In this document: piece by piece, positions 9,335-17,334 of the stretch
Layout of the letters: each line of letters starts with the position of its first letter
Position numbering within the stretch: the stretch's first letter is position 1
Source of the DNA: Pelotomaculum sp.
GTDB lineage: Bacteria > Bacillota > Desulfotomaculia > Desulfotomaculales > Pelotomaculaceae
Reading direction: 5' to 3'
Length of the DNA: 64,000 nt
NCBI GenBank assembly: GCA_018435055.1
Contig: JAHDOA010000017.1
Span: 1 to 64,000 of the forward strand
Program-made: the position numbers and the translations under genes
Notes under the pieces: model-generated
Seen by the model: only the letters and a program-made list of their open reading frames with translations
Database searches by the model: none
What the model was told of the DNA's origin: nothing

Positions 9335-10147
9335 TCAATCCCGAAACGTGTCAGAAGAACCGTCCCCTTGACACACTCCCATTATATTAGAGCCTGGCCG
9401 CGCTGACGCAAGGGGGATAAATTTATAACTGGTTTTTTGGCTTTTAAATTCAATATAGAGGACCCTGGGCCTGCGTACCAGTTCCTGTTTTAAATTGGTC
9501 AGGCGGGCCAGCGCGCCGGGGTTAAGAAAATATTTGTCGCCGACCACCTCGTGGTAGCCGAGATGCGCGTGCGCTCCCAGGGTGATGTCCGCCTCCGTGG
9601 AGATTACCTCGGAAATCAGAGTGCAGGGGACCTTCTCGGAGAACGCTCTGGGCAAAAGCATGCCGTGGGTTACGTGGAGGGCTATGTCACAGCGCTTCTT
9701 TTTAACCATGTAATGGTCCTTGTTTTTTTGCCGGTCAATGTTGCCGTAAAAATGCTGTCCGCTAAGCTGCAGCACACAGCCGCCGTCAGCCAGGCAAACC
9801 CTCTCCCCGGGCTGCAGGAGCTTGATCAGTCCCCTCCTGGCCAGGTTGCCGATAGCTGTAGATTCAAGGCTGTCCAGCCGTTGTTCGATAAGATCGTGAT
9901 TGCCTGCCACGCAGTAGGCTGGCAAATCCAGCTCTTTTAAAAACCAGCGGAACAGGTCCAGAGATCTCTGGTCGGGCCGGGGATTGTCAAAAACATCACC
10001 CCCATGAATAATGAAGTCGACCTGATACCGCCGGCAGAGATGCAGGACCTCTGAAAGCTTGACAGAAATAGCATTAAAATAATCATCCCTGCGGTTTTCA
10101 GGGATTCCGCTACGTATATGTGTATCGGCAAGATAAATTAAACGCAT
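9335..10147 (-). CDS. SbcD/Mre11-like metallophosphoesterase
   Basis: Calcineurin-like phosphoesterase, 270 aa, of the DNA-repair exonuclease type. Seen in order: LADTHI (D-x-H), HGGDVFDNP, GNHD, HVTHGML and GAHAHLG, the complete set of metal ligands for a two-metal centre. It lacks the C-terminal capping domain of full SbcD and no SbcC partner is nearby, so it may be a stand-alone nuclease or phosphodiesterase. The last residues (VCQGDGSSDTF) are encoded by the dispersed repeat at 9348-9376, so the native C-terminus has been altered, as in addA. Confidence 0.85.
   Translation of the reverse strand: MRLIYLADTHIRSGIPENRRDDYFNAISVKLSEVLHLCRRYQVDFIIHGGDVFDNPRPDQRSLDLFRWFLKELDLPAYCVAGNHDLIEQRLDSLESTAIGNLARRGLIKLLQPGERVCLADGGCVLQLSGQHFYGNIDRQKNKDHYMVKKKRCDIALHVTHGMLLPRAFSEKVPCTLISEVISTEADITLGAHAHLGYHEVVGDKYFLNPGALARLTNLKQELVRRPRVLYIEFKSQKTSYKFIPLASARPGSNIMGVCQGDGSSDTFRD
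9348..9376. repeat. dispersed GTGTCA...TGACAC repeat at the end of the phosphoesterase gene
   Basis: GTGTCA at 9348 and TGACAC near 9369 form inverted arms around GAAGAACCGTCCCC. Same family as 118-140 and 33270-33298, but read in a different frame here than in addA, so the similarity is at DNA level. Confidence 0.6.
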
Positions 10148-10193
10148 AGCGGTCCCCCAGCGTTACACATATTTTTGCCTCGCCACATCCAGG

Positions 10194-10409
10194 TTAAAAT
10201 ATCGATCGGCCGGTATCCACCCTCTTCTCGTCGTCGGGTCCCAAAGACACAAACAACTCCTTGAATCTTTCAAAATCTTCCAGGTCCATCAACTCTGTGT
10301 GGGAATAAAAAATTCTCCCGGCGTTGTTCATCGCCCCCCAGGTCAGTTTAACGATATCCTTATTTACACCTTTTTTGGTTTCTGTTTTGGCGAACAATTT
10401 TATGGACAT
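10194..10409 (-). CDS. small protein of unknown function
   Basis: I do not recognise this 71-residue protein. It is charged, with a short beta-like N-terminus (MSIKLFAKTE), a central NNAGRIFYSHTELMDLEDFERFKELF segment predicted to be helical, and an acidic-basic tail. The ATG at 10409 is preferred because GGTG lies 8 nt upstream; a TTG two codons earlier would sit too close to it. It lies between the phosphoesterase and a thioesterase on the same strand. Confidence 0.6.
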   Translation of the reverse strand: MSIKLFAKTETKKGVNKDIVKLTWGAMNNAGRIFYSHTELMDLEDFERFKELFVSLGPDDEKRVDTGRSIF

Positions 10410-10496
10410 ATCCAAGCACCTTTATGCACTCGTTTTGTTTCTTTAAAGTCACTTACATTATATCAAGAAGGAAAGGCTTTTTATCATAAAATATTA

Positions 10497-10895
10497 TTAT
10501 TCCCCGGATTTTCCCGCGGTCCTCTTTAAAAAACTGTCCAGTTTTACGATAAATCTTTCGTGCGTGCCTTTGCCGATTTGTTCCGCGTCGTCCCACGCCT
10601 CAAAGGTAAATAGAAGCCTTTTCCCTTCAATTTCAACCAGAGTGGAGCGGACCACCACGTTCATGCCCACCGGCGTCGCCGCCTGGTGCTGCACCTCAAA
10701 CCTCGTGCCGACGGTGATCATCCCCTCTTCCAGATAGGGCAGGACGGATTCCAAGGACGCCTTTTCCATCAGCCCAATCATAGCCGGTGAGGCGTATACG
10801 TTTACTACTCTATTGCCATAGGCGACCGCTGTATTTTGATCAGTTACTACATCCCTGGCTTCCCCCTTGATGCCTGCTTTTAATAACCCGGCCAT
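10497..10895 (-). CDS. FlK-like hotdog thioesterase, second copy
   Basis: 132-residue paralogue of the protein at 7526-7924, similar over its whole length. Seen: ASPAMIGLMEKAS, GMITVGTRFEVQHQAATPVG and GTHERFIVKLDSFL, again keeping the Glu and His of the FlK active site. ATG behind GGGAGGGG. The two copies flank the DUF3231 and phosphoesterase genes, so they come from duplication with insertion of other genes between them, or from separate acquisition. Confidence 0.85.
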   Translation of the reverse strand: MAGLLKAGIKGEARDVVTDQNTAVAYGNRVVNVYASPAMIGLMEKASLESVLPYLEEGMITVGTRFEVQHQAATPVGMNVVVRSTLVEIEGKRLLFTFEAWDDAEQIGKGTHERFIVKLDSFLKRTAGKSGE

Positions 10896-11070
10896 ATTTT
10901 CCCCTCCCTAAATAGTATTTTAATGTTATTTAATTCATGATCTATTTAGAAAAACCTTCCGTTTTCATATAATTTACCAATTAAAATAAGGCCGTTTTTA
11001 TCGTTGCCATTTATGTGATATTTTGGTCCATCTGGCATATCCTATCAATATAATAACGGGGATGATCCGG

Positions 11071-11547
11071 ATGAGCATTCCGCTCCTTAATCATGAAGCT
11101 TCAGAGATAATATTAATAATTCTCCTGTTTCTGGGCCTTTTCGGCCGGTCAAATATTATTGTTGTATCCTCCTGCATTCTTCTTTGTGTCAGATACTTCA
11201 GCCTGGATCAGGTAATCCTGCCTTTGCTGGAAAAACGCGGCCTGGAAATTGGACTGCTTTTTTTAATGCTGCATATTCTCACACCCATAGCAACCGGCAA
11301 ACTCACTAAAGAAGACATATATTCCTCGATATCAATAAAAGGTTTGCTCACCCTGGCGGCGGGGGCGCTGGCCACCAAACTGAACGGGGACGGCCTGAAC
11401 CTGATGAACACGAGCCCCGAGATCATATTCGGCCTGACTGCGGGCAGCGTGACGGGGATTCTCCTCCTGCGCGGCAAACCCTGCGGGCCGGTGATGGCTG
11501 CCGCGGTAACAGCTGTATTCTATAAATTATTTAGTTTTTTCACATAA
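11071..11547 (+). CDS. DUF441 family membrane protein (YtwI/YeaL-like)
   Basis: 158-residue integral membrane protein of the DUF441 family, function unknown. Four or five hydrophobic segments are visible, with the family stretch ILTPIATGKLT near the middle and a glycine-rich AAGALATKLNGDGLNLM and LRGKPCGPVMAAAV later on. The frame is open from 11023, but I start at the ATG at 11071: family members begin just before the first membrane helix, and GGGGATGATCCGG precedes it. The ATG at 11062 is an alternative. Confidence 0.8.
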   Translation: MSIPLLNHEASEIILIILLFLGLFGRSNIIVVSSCILLCVRYFSLDQVILPLLEKRGLEIGLLFLMLHILTPIATGKLTKEDIYSSISIKGLLTLAAGALATKLNGDGLNLMNTSPEIIFGLTAGSVTGILLLRGKPCGPVMAAAVTAVFYKLFSFFT

Positions 11548-11551
11548 GGCA

Positions 11552-11800
11552 TTAATGCAGCGTTCTAAAAACTATTATCTGGATAAATAGAATTAACGGC
11601 ACGCCCAGGGTAAATAGTAATTTTTTAGTTTTATGTTTTAAAATATGCATACCCAGATAAATGCCTATGGAGCCGCCCGCCGCCGCCAGCAGGAGCAGCC
11701 TGATTTCAGGCACCCTGTATTTATGGGCGCGGGCCATGGCTTTGTCATAGCACATGATAAAAAAACAGGCAATATTAATGGCGATGATGTAAATTAACAA
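11552..11800 (-). CDS. DUF1294 family small membrane protein
   Basis: 82-residue membrane protein of the DUF1294 family (B. subtilis YsdA type), function unknown. Seen: the family core CYDKAMARAHKYRVPE, then LLLLAAAGGSIGIYLGMHILKHKTKK and a final hydrophobic helix. Three membrane segments. It converges with the DUF441 gene, with 4 bp between their stop codons. Confidence 0.8.
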   Translation of the reverse strand: MLIYIIAINIACFFIMCYDKAMARAHKYRVPEIRLLLLAAAGGSIGIYLGMHILKHKTKKLLFTLGVPLILFIQIIVFRTLH

Positions 11801-11852
11801 AGGATAAAACCTTCTTTACTTTAGACTTTTGTGAACGCCATGCATAGCAGAA

Positions 11853-12791
11853 ATGCCTTATGCCCACACTATGGCCATGGGAATAATAGCTGTACATGGC
11901 GGGCTTGATACAAGCCGGGAAAAACAGTATATAAAAATTCTCCAGGAGGCGGCCCTGCAGGGTCATGAACTCCTGTCAAAAAACCGTATTCAGGCGCTGG
12001 AAGCCGTCCTCCAGGTACTGGAGGAATCCCCCAGATTTAACTGCGGCTATGGTTCAGTGCTTAATTTTAACGGTATCGTGGAAATGGACGCCGCTATCAT
12101 AGATGGCACATCCAGCCGTTTTGCCGCTGTAGCCGCTATCCAGGATGTCCATCATCCTATTTCTGTGGCCAGGGCGCTGATGGAAAAAACAAAGGACGTC
12201 ATCCTGGCCGGAGACGGCGCGATTAAATTTGCCCGCAAACATGGTTTCCCAACGGCAAACTGCGTTTCCGAGGAGCAGCTCGACGCCTGGCAGAAGGCCA
12301 GGGAAAGCCTGGCCCGCGGGGAAAAACCGACCCAAAACTTGTACACCGGCCTGGCCTATCACGGCGACACGGTCGGATGCGTCGTCTGGGACGGCGAGGG
12401 TCTGGCCGCGGCGTCATCTACCGGAGGCTACTCATTGAAGCCCCCGGGCCGGGTCGGAGATACTCCAAGCCTCGGCGGCGGCATTTTCGCCTCCAGGACA
12501 AGCGCAGTCGTGTGCACCGGTCTCGGCGAAGCATTTATTGAGACCCTGACCTCCAAATATGTCGATGAAGCAATTGCCGCAGGCAGTGTTCCCGAGCAGG
12601 CTATAAAATCCGCTCTCAAGAGACTGCATGCTCAAAAAGGAGCTGAAGGCGGCATCCTGGCCGTTGACTGCCGCGGCAGGGTCGGATCGGCTTTCAATGC
12701 CGGGCAGTTCCCCGTTGTGGTCGTCGTTGACGGTAAAATCCTGGAGGATTACCAGCCGGTCAACCTGCGCCGGGAACTTTCAGTCCACTAG
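11853..12791 (+). CDS. isoaspartyl peptidase/plant-type L-asparaginase
   Basis: Ntn-hydrolase of the asparaginase-2 family, about 304-312 aa, which removes isoaspartyl residues or deamidates L-asparagine and activates itself by cleavage before the nucleophilic threonine. Seen: N-terminal IIAVHGG, PRFNCGYGSVLNFNGIVEMDAAIIDG, then the nucleophile in HGDTVGCVVWD (Thr about residue 173, codon at 12369) and the substrate-binding SSTGGYSLKPPGRVGDTPSLGGG. No strong ribosome binding site marks the start; the ATG at 11853 or the ATG at 11877 (just before the conserved strand) are both possible. Confidence 0.88.
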   Translation: MPYAHTMAMGIIAVHGGLDTSREKQYIKILQEAALQGHELLSKNRIQALEAVLQVLEESPRFNCGYGSVLNFNGIVEMDAAIIDGTSSRFAAVAAIQDVHHPISVARALMEKTKDVILAGDGAIKFARKHGFPTANCVSEEQLDAWQKARESLARGEKPTQNLYTGLAYHGDTVGCVVWDGEGLAAASSTGGYSLKPPGRVGDTPSLGGGIFASRTSAVVCTGLGEAFIETLTSKYVDEAIAAGSVPEQAIKSALKRLHAQKGAEGGILAVDCRGRVGSAFNAGQFPVVVVVDGKILEDYQPVNLRRELSVH

Positions 12792-12871
12792 CAAAAGCCG
12801 TGGCTATTCCTTTATTTTAAACCAGATATTTCATGGTGCCTTGCCTTAACTTATAAAAAATTCTCCCTGAT

Positions 12872-13489
12872 TTAATCAAGTTGTTCTACCACTGTTTTCT
12901 CGGGCAGGATATTGTATTTTTCGTTCAGCCTGACAAACCAGGCGGCAGACTGGCCCTGGAACAGAAAGGCCAGAGAGACCATGAAAGCGGCAGTGACCCC
13001 GAAGGCCGTAGCAGCAAGGCCGATCGAGATGGCCAGGTTGCGCAGGACCGTGCCAAAAACAAGAGTAACGGAATCCTGCCGGTTAAAGTACCTGCGGCCG
13101 GTTTTAATGGAAATCAGGTAATTAAAAGCGTAGAAAAACACCCAGACCATCAGGGATACCAGGAGCAGGCCGGGCTTTGAGACAATGGTATGGGCGTTGG
13201 CGCTGATCCCGGTAAAAATAACGTATACCATACCCCAGGCGCTGAGCGCGGGCAGATATGGTTTTATGTTGCTTTCAAACTTTTCCCTGGTATATTTCCT
13301 CAATATAATATTATAGGTGGTTATGCCCAGAAACAACGGCAGGAAAATAACCAGCGAAACGGTCTGGAGCATGGCCAGGACATCTATTTCAATATAACCG
13401 CCGACCATAATATAAAGGTACCAGGGCGCCAGCAGCGAACCAAAAACCAGGCTTAGAACTGTGAGCTTATTTTTACCCCCACCGGGTTT
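12872..13489 (-). pseudogene. 5'-truncated ACR3/BASS-type transporter
   Basis: The frame encodes only the C-terminal part of an anion/sodium symporter of the ACR3/bile-acid symporter fold: about five hydrophobic helices, with FLPLFLGITTYN, the NLAISIGLAATAFG segment and FLFQGQSAAWFVR. An ATG at 13408 gives 178 aa, but transporter-like sequence continues upstream without a start (LTVLSLVFGSLLAPWYLYI) until a stop at 13490-13492. Families of this fold are about 300-350 aa, so the N-terminal half is gone. The upstream junction, about 13475, abuts the start of an unrelated gene (13453-13551). A short translated remnant cannot be excluded. Confidence 0.55.
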
Positions 13490-13551
13490 TTACTGAGCCG
13501 TTCGGCCAGCGCCCGGTAGACCATGTCTTTGACGTTTGTTATGTGTCCCAT
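13453..13551 (-). pseudogene. N-terminal fragment of another gene fused to the transporter remnant
   Basis: ATG at 13551 opens a 32-codon frame with KDMVYRALAERLSKNPVGV, then ISSQF and a stop. The segment resembles the first residues of certain Fe-S proteins (pattern RLxxRLxxxPxG), but it is too short to be sure. It is in a different frame from the transporter remnant it runs into, which fits a deletion that joined the start of one gene to the end of another. Confidence 0.35.
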
Positions 13552-13732
13552 ATAAATATTCCCGCCCCAGGAAAACTTAGCCTGATAAAAGATTAACACA
13601 TTAAAACATTCTAGCCAAATATTTTATAGTCCCATTTTACACCCTGTAAAATCACAAATAACGCCTGAGCGGCGCCAGGCGTCAAATTATGGCGGTTCTT
13701 TTTTTGAATCAAAACATAGTTCAAAATAAATA

Positions 13733-13770
13733 AAAATTTTTAAGCCCCTGGCTTTTTTAACCAGGGGCTT
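13733..13770 (-). terminator. rho-independent terminator of the CotF-like gene
   Basis: On the minus strand AAGCCCCTGG, a short A-rich loop, CCAGGGGCTT, then AAAAATTTTTATTTATT. It starts 4 bp after the stop codon at 13774. Confidence 0.85.
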
Positions 13771-13773
13771 GGT

Positions 13774-14364
13774 TCAACTGATATGACCCATCTGTTGTCC
13801 CACCTGTTGTCCCATTTGTCCCATGTTTGCGGGCTGGAAAGTATTGATCATCGTTTCGGTTGTCATTTCTTTCATCGTCGGCACCTGGTAATATCCCTTT
13901 TGATTCATAAAATTCCATACCTCAAAAGCCTGTTCAGAACAGTTCATAGCGCCCTGTTGTACCATTCGCCTTAAGAAAGGATCTGCGAATTCAAGCGAAG
14001 CTGTCATCTTGAGGACTGCTGATGACTTGTGCATTCCCAGCATCCCGCTGGCAATATCCCTGTCGTCAATTTCGTCAGCTGAAATATTAGGTGCCACAGG
14101 ACCCGGGGTTCGCAAACCATATGAAGGGCTTACATTACCAATTCTGCGGTAAGGGATAGCTTCTCCCCTGCCCCGCTGGCTGATGGCATTGACCATATTA
14201 TTGTATTCCTGGTAGGCAAAATTTATTTGGTTGTCCAGGATGTTTTTGAGCTGGCTGTCTTTCACGTGAGGACGGTACAGCTGCAGCTGGTTAATACCAT
14301 CGATTGTGTGTGTGAGGATCTCGTGTAATTCCATTGTTTCATGGGCGCCAAGGTTAGCCGGCAT
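13774..14364 (-). CDS. CotF-like spore coat protein
   Basis: 196-residue protein of the coat F (ferritin-like helical) family found on spores. Seen: N-terminal HETMELHEILTHTIDGINQ, a central acid-rich ISADEIDDRDIASGMLGMHKSSAVLKMTA that is the family signature, and a Met/Gln-rich tail (GQMGQQVGQQMGH). ATG behind ATAGGAGGGATATT, an excellent site. Followed directly by its own terminator. It supports a spore-forming host. Confidence 0.85.
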   Translation of the reverse strand: MPANLGAHETMELHEILTHTIDGINQLQLYRPHVKDSQLKNILDNQINFAYQEYNNMVNAISQRGRGEAIPYRRIGNVSPSYGLRTPGPVAPNISADEIDDRDIASGMLGMHKSSAVLKMTASLEFADPFLRRMVQQGAMNCSEQAFEVWNFMNQKGYYQVPTMKEMTTETMINTFQPANMGQMGQQVGQQMGHIS

Positions 14365-14419
14365 AATATCCCTCCTATTTTTTTATGACATTATTATGCT
14401 GCTAATCTGACCTTGTTAT

Positions 14420-14683
14420 TCAAAATACTTTTGGCTCCCACAACTCGAGGTCGATGTATTCCGTATTCGGGTAACCTTCAGGATCACATTGAAAGACATA
14501 TCTATAAAAATCATTCATACTGTCGAACATGGATCCGTCTTCCAGGCTTGATATCACTTGCTCGCTACTGTCGTATCCGAATCTTTCTGGAGAGCCTTAT
14601 ATGGGGTGAGCCTTAAAAATTAGTTCCTGGTTTTTTGCTTCCTTAAAAAAGTTATCCAGTTTTTCCAGAGTGTGAAATCGCAT
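14420..14683 (-). pseudogene. short gene broken by an in-frame stop
   Basis: A single frame of 87 codons is interrupted only by TAA at 14597-14599 (codon 29). Before it: MRFHTLEKLDNFFKEAKNQE; after it: PERFGYDSSEQVISSLEDG and EGYPNTEYIDLELWEPKVF, then TGA. Codon use and residue composition on both sides look like real protein. I do not recognise the family. TAA excludes selenocysteine or pyrrolysine read-through. The downstream part could be restarted at the ATG at 14530. Confidence 0.5.
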
Positions 14684-14817
14684 AAACCGCCGTCTGCTCA
14701 AGTGCTCTCACCCTTTTATTTTACTTATCTAAATCCCGTCTTTAGGATATCCAAATTCCCTACTGCCATCCAGAAGCAAGTGGAAGTAAAGGGACGTTTT
14801 TTTTGCTTGCTTTGGTG

Positions 14818-14850
14818 AGACAAGGGACCTGTCCCTCTGTCCCAGGGGAG
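14818..14850. repeat. GGGACA-type dispersed repeat
   Basis: GACAAGGGACCTGTCCCTCT followed by GTCCCAGGGG: nested inverted GGGAC/GTCCC units. A relative lies at 52534-52576 (GGGACAAGGGAATCCCTCTG and on). This copy sits at the 3' end of the uvsE gene. Confidence 0.5.
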
Positions 14851-14853
14851 AGG

Positions 14854-15822
14854 CTATAAAATTTTTAAGGCCGCGTCGCCGGACCGCTCAACCATGGGGT
14901 AGCCCGCCAGGTCTCTGACCAGCTGGAACATTGCCCTGTCTTTTTGCTTAGCCTCCACCATGATATCAATATCATTATTCAATTCACGCGCCAGCTTCAG
15001 AAACGGGTAAAGGTCGCCCGGATTCACAAAATCATGGTGACTGCGAAAATCAGCCGCACTTTTGGAGCTGGAAACATGGAATTTTGGCGGCAGGCCGGCC
15101 GTATCCCAGGTCGCAGATACAGCCGGCAAAATTTCCGCCAGGCTTTCCCCCTCTTTATTGCATTTATAATGGTGAATATCCAGAACCATGGGCAGTGACA
15201 ACGCATTACAAAGATCCAGCACATTTTTTGCGGTAAATGACTTGTCATCATTCTCGACGGCTATCCGGTCCGCTATATGCCGGGGCACGCGGTCCCAATT
15301 TTGTTTGAACCGCTCCAACGCCTCCTTTTTGTTGCTGTAAGCTCCCCCGGTATGGATCACAAGCTTGGCCCTGTTATCCAATACCATTGCGTCAAGCAGG
15401 CGGCAGTGGTGCCCGAGGTCTTTCAGGGAAGCCTGAAGTATCTCTTCCGCGGGAGAATTCAATAAAGTATAGTGATCGGGGTGAAAGGAAACCCTGAACT
15501 TATTTTCCTTAACAAAACCGCCTATCGTCTCTAATTCTTCTTTAAAATCTGCGATATAATCCCACTCTGACAGCTTGGGATGGGTGGCCAGGGGAATTAC
15601 TTTGGATGAAAAACGGTAGACCTGCACCCCGTATGCCCTGTTATGTCTGAGCAGGCGCAGTGTGTTGAGCAGGTTTCCCCGGGCTACCCTCCGTACTCTG
15701 GCCAGTGCGGCCGCCTCGTCCCTCTCAGCAAGTTTACTGTAAGTTTTAAACGTGACCGTGCTTGAAGGTGAAGCTTTTTCCAGAATAACGGACATGGCCA
15801 CGTAACCGAACCTTATATGCAA
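14854..15822 (-). CDS. uvsE: UvsE, UV DNA damage endonuclease
   Basis: Metal-dependent TIM-barrel endonuclease (UVDE family) that nicks 5' of UV photoproducts; typical of spore-formers. Seen: RFGYVAMSV near the start, RVRRVARGNLLNTLRLLRHN, YRFSSKVIPLATHP, FHPDHYTLLNSP, HTGGAYSNKKEA, VENDDKSFT, DIHHYKCN, SSSKSAADFRSHHDFV and MVEAKQKD, which carry the metal ligands. I choose TTG at 15822 (about 322 aa): GGGGG lies upstream, B. subtilis UvsE begins at this point, and the longer frame to 15879 would overlap the preceding gene. Confidence 0.92.
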   Translation of the reverse strand: MHIRFGYVAMSVILEKASPSSTVTFKTYSKLAERDEAAALARVRRVARGNLLNTLRLLRHNRAYGVQVYRFSSKVIPLATHPKLSEWDYIADFKEELETIGGFVKENKFRVSFHPDHYTLLNSPAEEILQASLKDLGHHCRLLDAMVLDNRAKLVIHTGGAYSNKKEALERFKQNWDRVPRHIADRIAVENDDKSFTAKNVLDLCNALSLPMVLDIHHYKCNKEGESLAEILPAVSATWDTAGLPPKFHVSSSKSAADFRSHHDFVNPGDLYPFLKLARELNNDIDIMVEAKQKDRAMFQLVRDLAGYPMVERSGDAALKIL

Positions 15823-15850
15823 ACCGGCGCCCCCTGTTTTAAATTTATGT

Positions 15851-16057
15851 TTATTCTGTGCCCTTTGACCGGTCAACAATGCGCCGGGCAGCCGAAAAAG
15901 CTCCCGGCGCCTTGTAAAAGTGGCTGTAGCGGTTTAACAGATTTTCAATAAACATTACCTTAGCTTTGTCCGAGGCATACGGCTCCAGCAGCACATTTTT
16001 CATCTCTTGTAATAAGCTTTTTAGCAGTTGTTCATATTCAGGCATAGATTCCACCAC
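15851..16057 (-). CDS. small helical protein of unknown function
   Basis: 68 residues, no recognised family: MPEYEQLLKSLLQEMKNVLL, then SDKAKVMFIENLLNRYSHFY and a basic tail. Predicted mostly helical and soluble. Start is one of two adjacent GTG codons at 16057/16054, with AGGAGG 11 nt upstream. The ribosome binding site is the right arm of a CCTCC-GACA-GGAGG hairpin (16069-16082). It precedes uvsE by 28 bp and probably shares its transcript. Confidence 0.65.
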   Translation of the reverse strand: MVESMPEYEQLLKSLLQEMKNVLLEPYASDKAKVMFIENLLNRYSHFYKAPGAFSAARRIVDRSKGTE

Positions 16058-16068
16058 CCATAAAAATA

Positions 16069-16082
16069 CCTCCTGTCGGAGG
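16069..16082 (-). promoter_or_regulatory. hairpin that pairs with the Shine-Dalgarno sequence
   Basis: Minus strand reads CCTCCGACAGGAGG: five perfect pairs closing a four-base loop, with the right arm being the ribosome binding site of the gene at 15851-16057. In the folded state translation initiation would be hindered. Confidence 0.45.
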
Positions 16083-16144
16083 CATTATAGCAAACATGTG
16101 TTTGGGCAGTCAAGGCCGCTCTAACAGGAAATCAAGCGATAACC

Positions 16145-16762
16145 TTAAAAAAACTTCTTCCACCACGGCAGCTGTTCACTCTCTTGTGATTGCTCTTCCC
16201 GGTATTTACTTTCTTTATCATCAAACATCTGATCGTATGCTTCTTTGATCCGCTGGAACGGATCAACACTGGCGTTATTGTTATTTTCCTTCTGCGGGAC
16301 ATCCGGCGCTGCTGTTGGTTCTGTATATTCGGTATTTAAAATTTTATCGTAGGTGTCCCGGATGTGCTGGACAGGTTCGTCCCGCCGTGCTTCTTCCAGG
16401 CTGTCAATATTATATTTAATATCGTTTATATAATTAGTTCTATCTGCAAAACCTTCTTTGATATTCCGGATTGGTTCGTCCCGCAGCTCATCTTCCAGGG
16501 AGCTGATGCTGACCTGGGACTGACCTTCATCGTCCAGTCTCTTATCGTAACTTTCTCTGATACGCTGGATCGGATCTCCCGGCCGGCCGTCCTGCGGGGG
16601 ATTAATGCCGAGCTCAGTGTTGTATTCATTATCCAGCCTTTGATGGTAACTATCCTTGATATGCTGGACAGGATCTTTTTCCATTGCTTCGTCCAGAGCG
16701 TCTCTGAATAATTTAATCAGGCCGGTCCGCACTTTTCTTTTGGGCCGGTTATCTCCGTCCAT
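16145..16762 (-). CDS. five-repeat acidic protein, unrecognised family
   Basis: About 205 residues. No known domain seen. The protein is built from five copies of a 33-residue unit whose core is D-[EP]-P-[VIF]-Q-[HR]-I-[KR]-[DE]-[STA]-Y-D-[KQ]: DPVQHIKDSYHQRLD, DPIQRIRESYDKRLD, DEPIRNIKEGFADRT, DEPVQHIRDTYDKIL and DPFQRIKEAYDQMFD, starting about residues 30, 63, 96, 129 and 167. Each repeat is preceded by an acidic helix such as SLEDELR or SLEEARR. The C-terminus ends in PWWKKFF, which could touch a membrane. No signal peptide. The ATG at 16762 has AAAGG upstream; a TTG at 16780 is possible. Alone on its strand. Confidence 0.7.
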   Translation of the reverse strand: MDGDNRPKRKVRTGLIKLFRDALDEAMEKDPVQHIKDSYHQRLDNEYNTELGINPPQDGRPGDPIQRIRESYDKRLDDEGQSQVSISSLEDELRDEPIRNIKEGFADRTNYINDIKYNIDSLEEARRDEPVQHIRDTYDKILNTEYTEPTAAPDVPQKENNNNASVDPFQRIKEAYDQMFDDKESKYREEQSQESEQLPWWKKFF

Positions 16763-16883
16763 ACCCTCAAGACCTTTCAATATATTATTTAATTACTACT
16801 AGAACTAGAGTGATTCTTTAGTTCCTTATTAAATTGCCAGATTCCTGCCGGTTATATTCGTGCCTTAATTCTTGCAATTTTAA

Positions 16884-17075
16884 TCAGGGTATTTTATCCA
16901 TATAATCCCCTCTTAAAATAGGCATAATCTTTGTTTTTAACGGTTCCGATAAATCTTTTACCTTCATATCGTCAATTTTTAAAATGTCTATAGTATCGAG
17001 CTTTACTAACTGCGCCAGTTCTCTGCACGTCAAGCCCTGATTTTTCCGCAGCTCCTTTACTTTCTTATTTTTCAT
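16884..17075 (-). CDS. small XRE-like helix-turn-helix protein
   Basis: 63 residues: KVKELRKNQGLTCRELAQLV is the first half of a Cro/CI-type helix-turn-helix, followed by LDTIDILKIDDMKVKDLSEPL, which completes a compact four-helix domain. Probably a DNA-binding or partner-binding protein; no effector domain. The ATG at 17075 lies 20 nt from GAGGAGGGG, which is too far; an ATT codon (Ile 18 of the longer frame, 17090) is much better placed, so a rare ATT start, as in infC, is possible. Confidence 0.6.
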   Translation of the reverse strand: MKNKKVKELRKNQGLTCRELAQLVKLDTIDILKIDDMKVKDLSEPLKTKIMPILRGDYMDKIP

Positions 17076-17334
17076 GCCAAATCTAAAAATATTAACCCCT
17101 CCTCTTTTGAAACTGCGCCCTGCCGGCGCATTATATACCAATTATACCAAATCTATCACAAATTAGGCGAGGAATGTTCTAGGCGGCTTTTATACACGCC
17201 ATGGGGCTATTGGCAGTTACTGCAAAATAAAAGTATTCAGTCCGCAAAAATATGAACCATACGCTATTTTTTAGAAGGATTAAAGAAGAGGGCAGTCGAA
17301 TAATGGTAAAAATAGCTATTTATCGGAGGCTCGG

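Noticed and set aside
14413-14616. 67-codon plus-strand frame
   Set aside because: Antisense to the broken gene at 14420-14683, whose codon use is far more protein-like.
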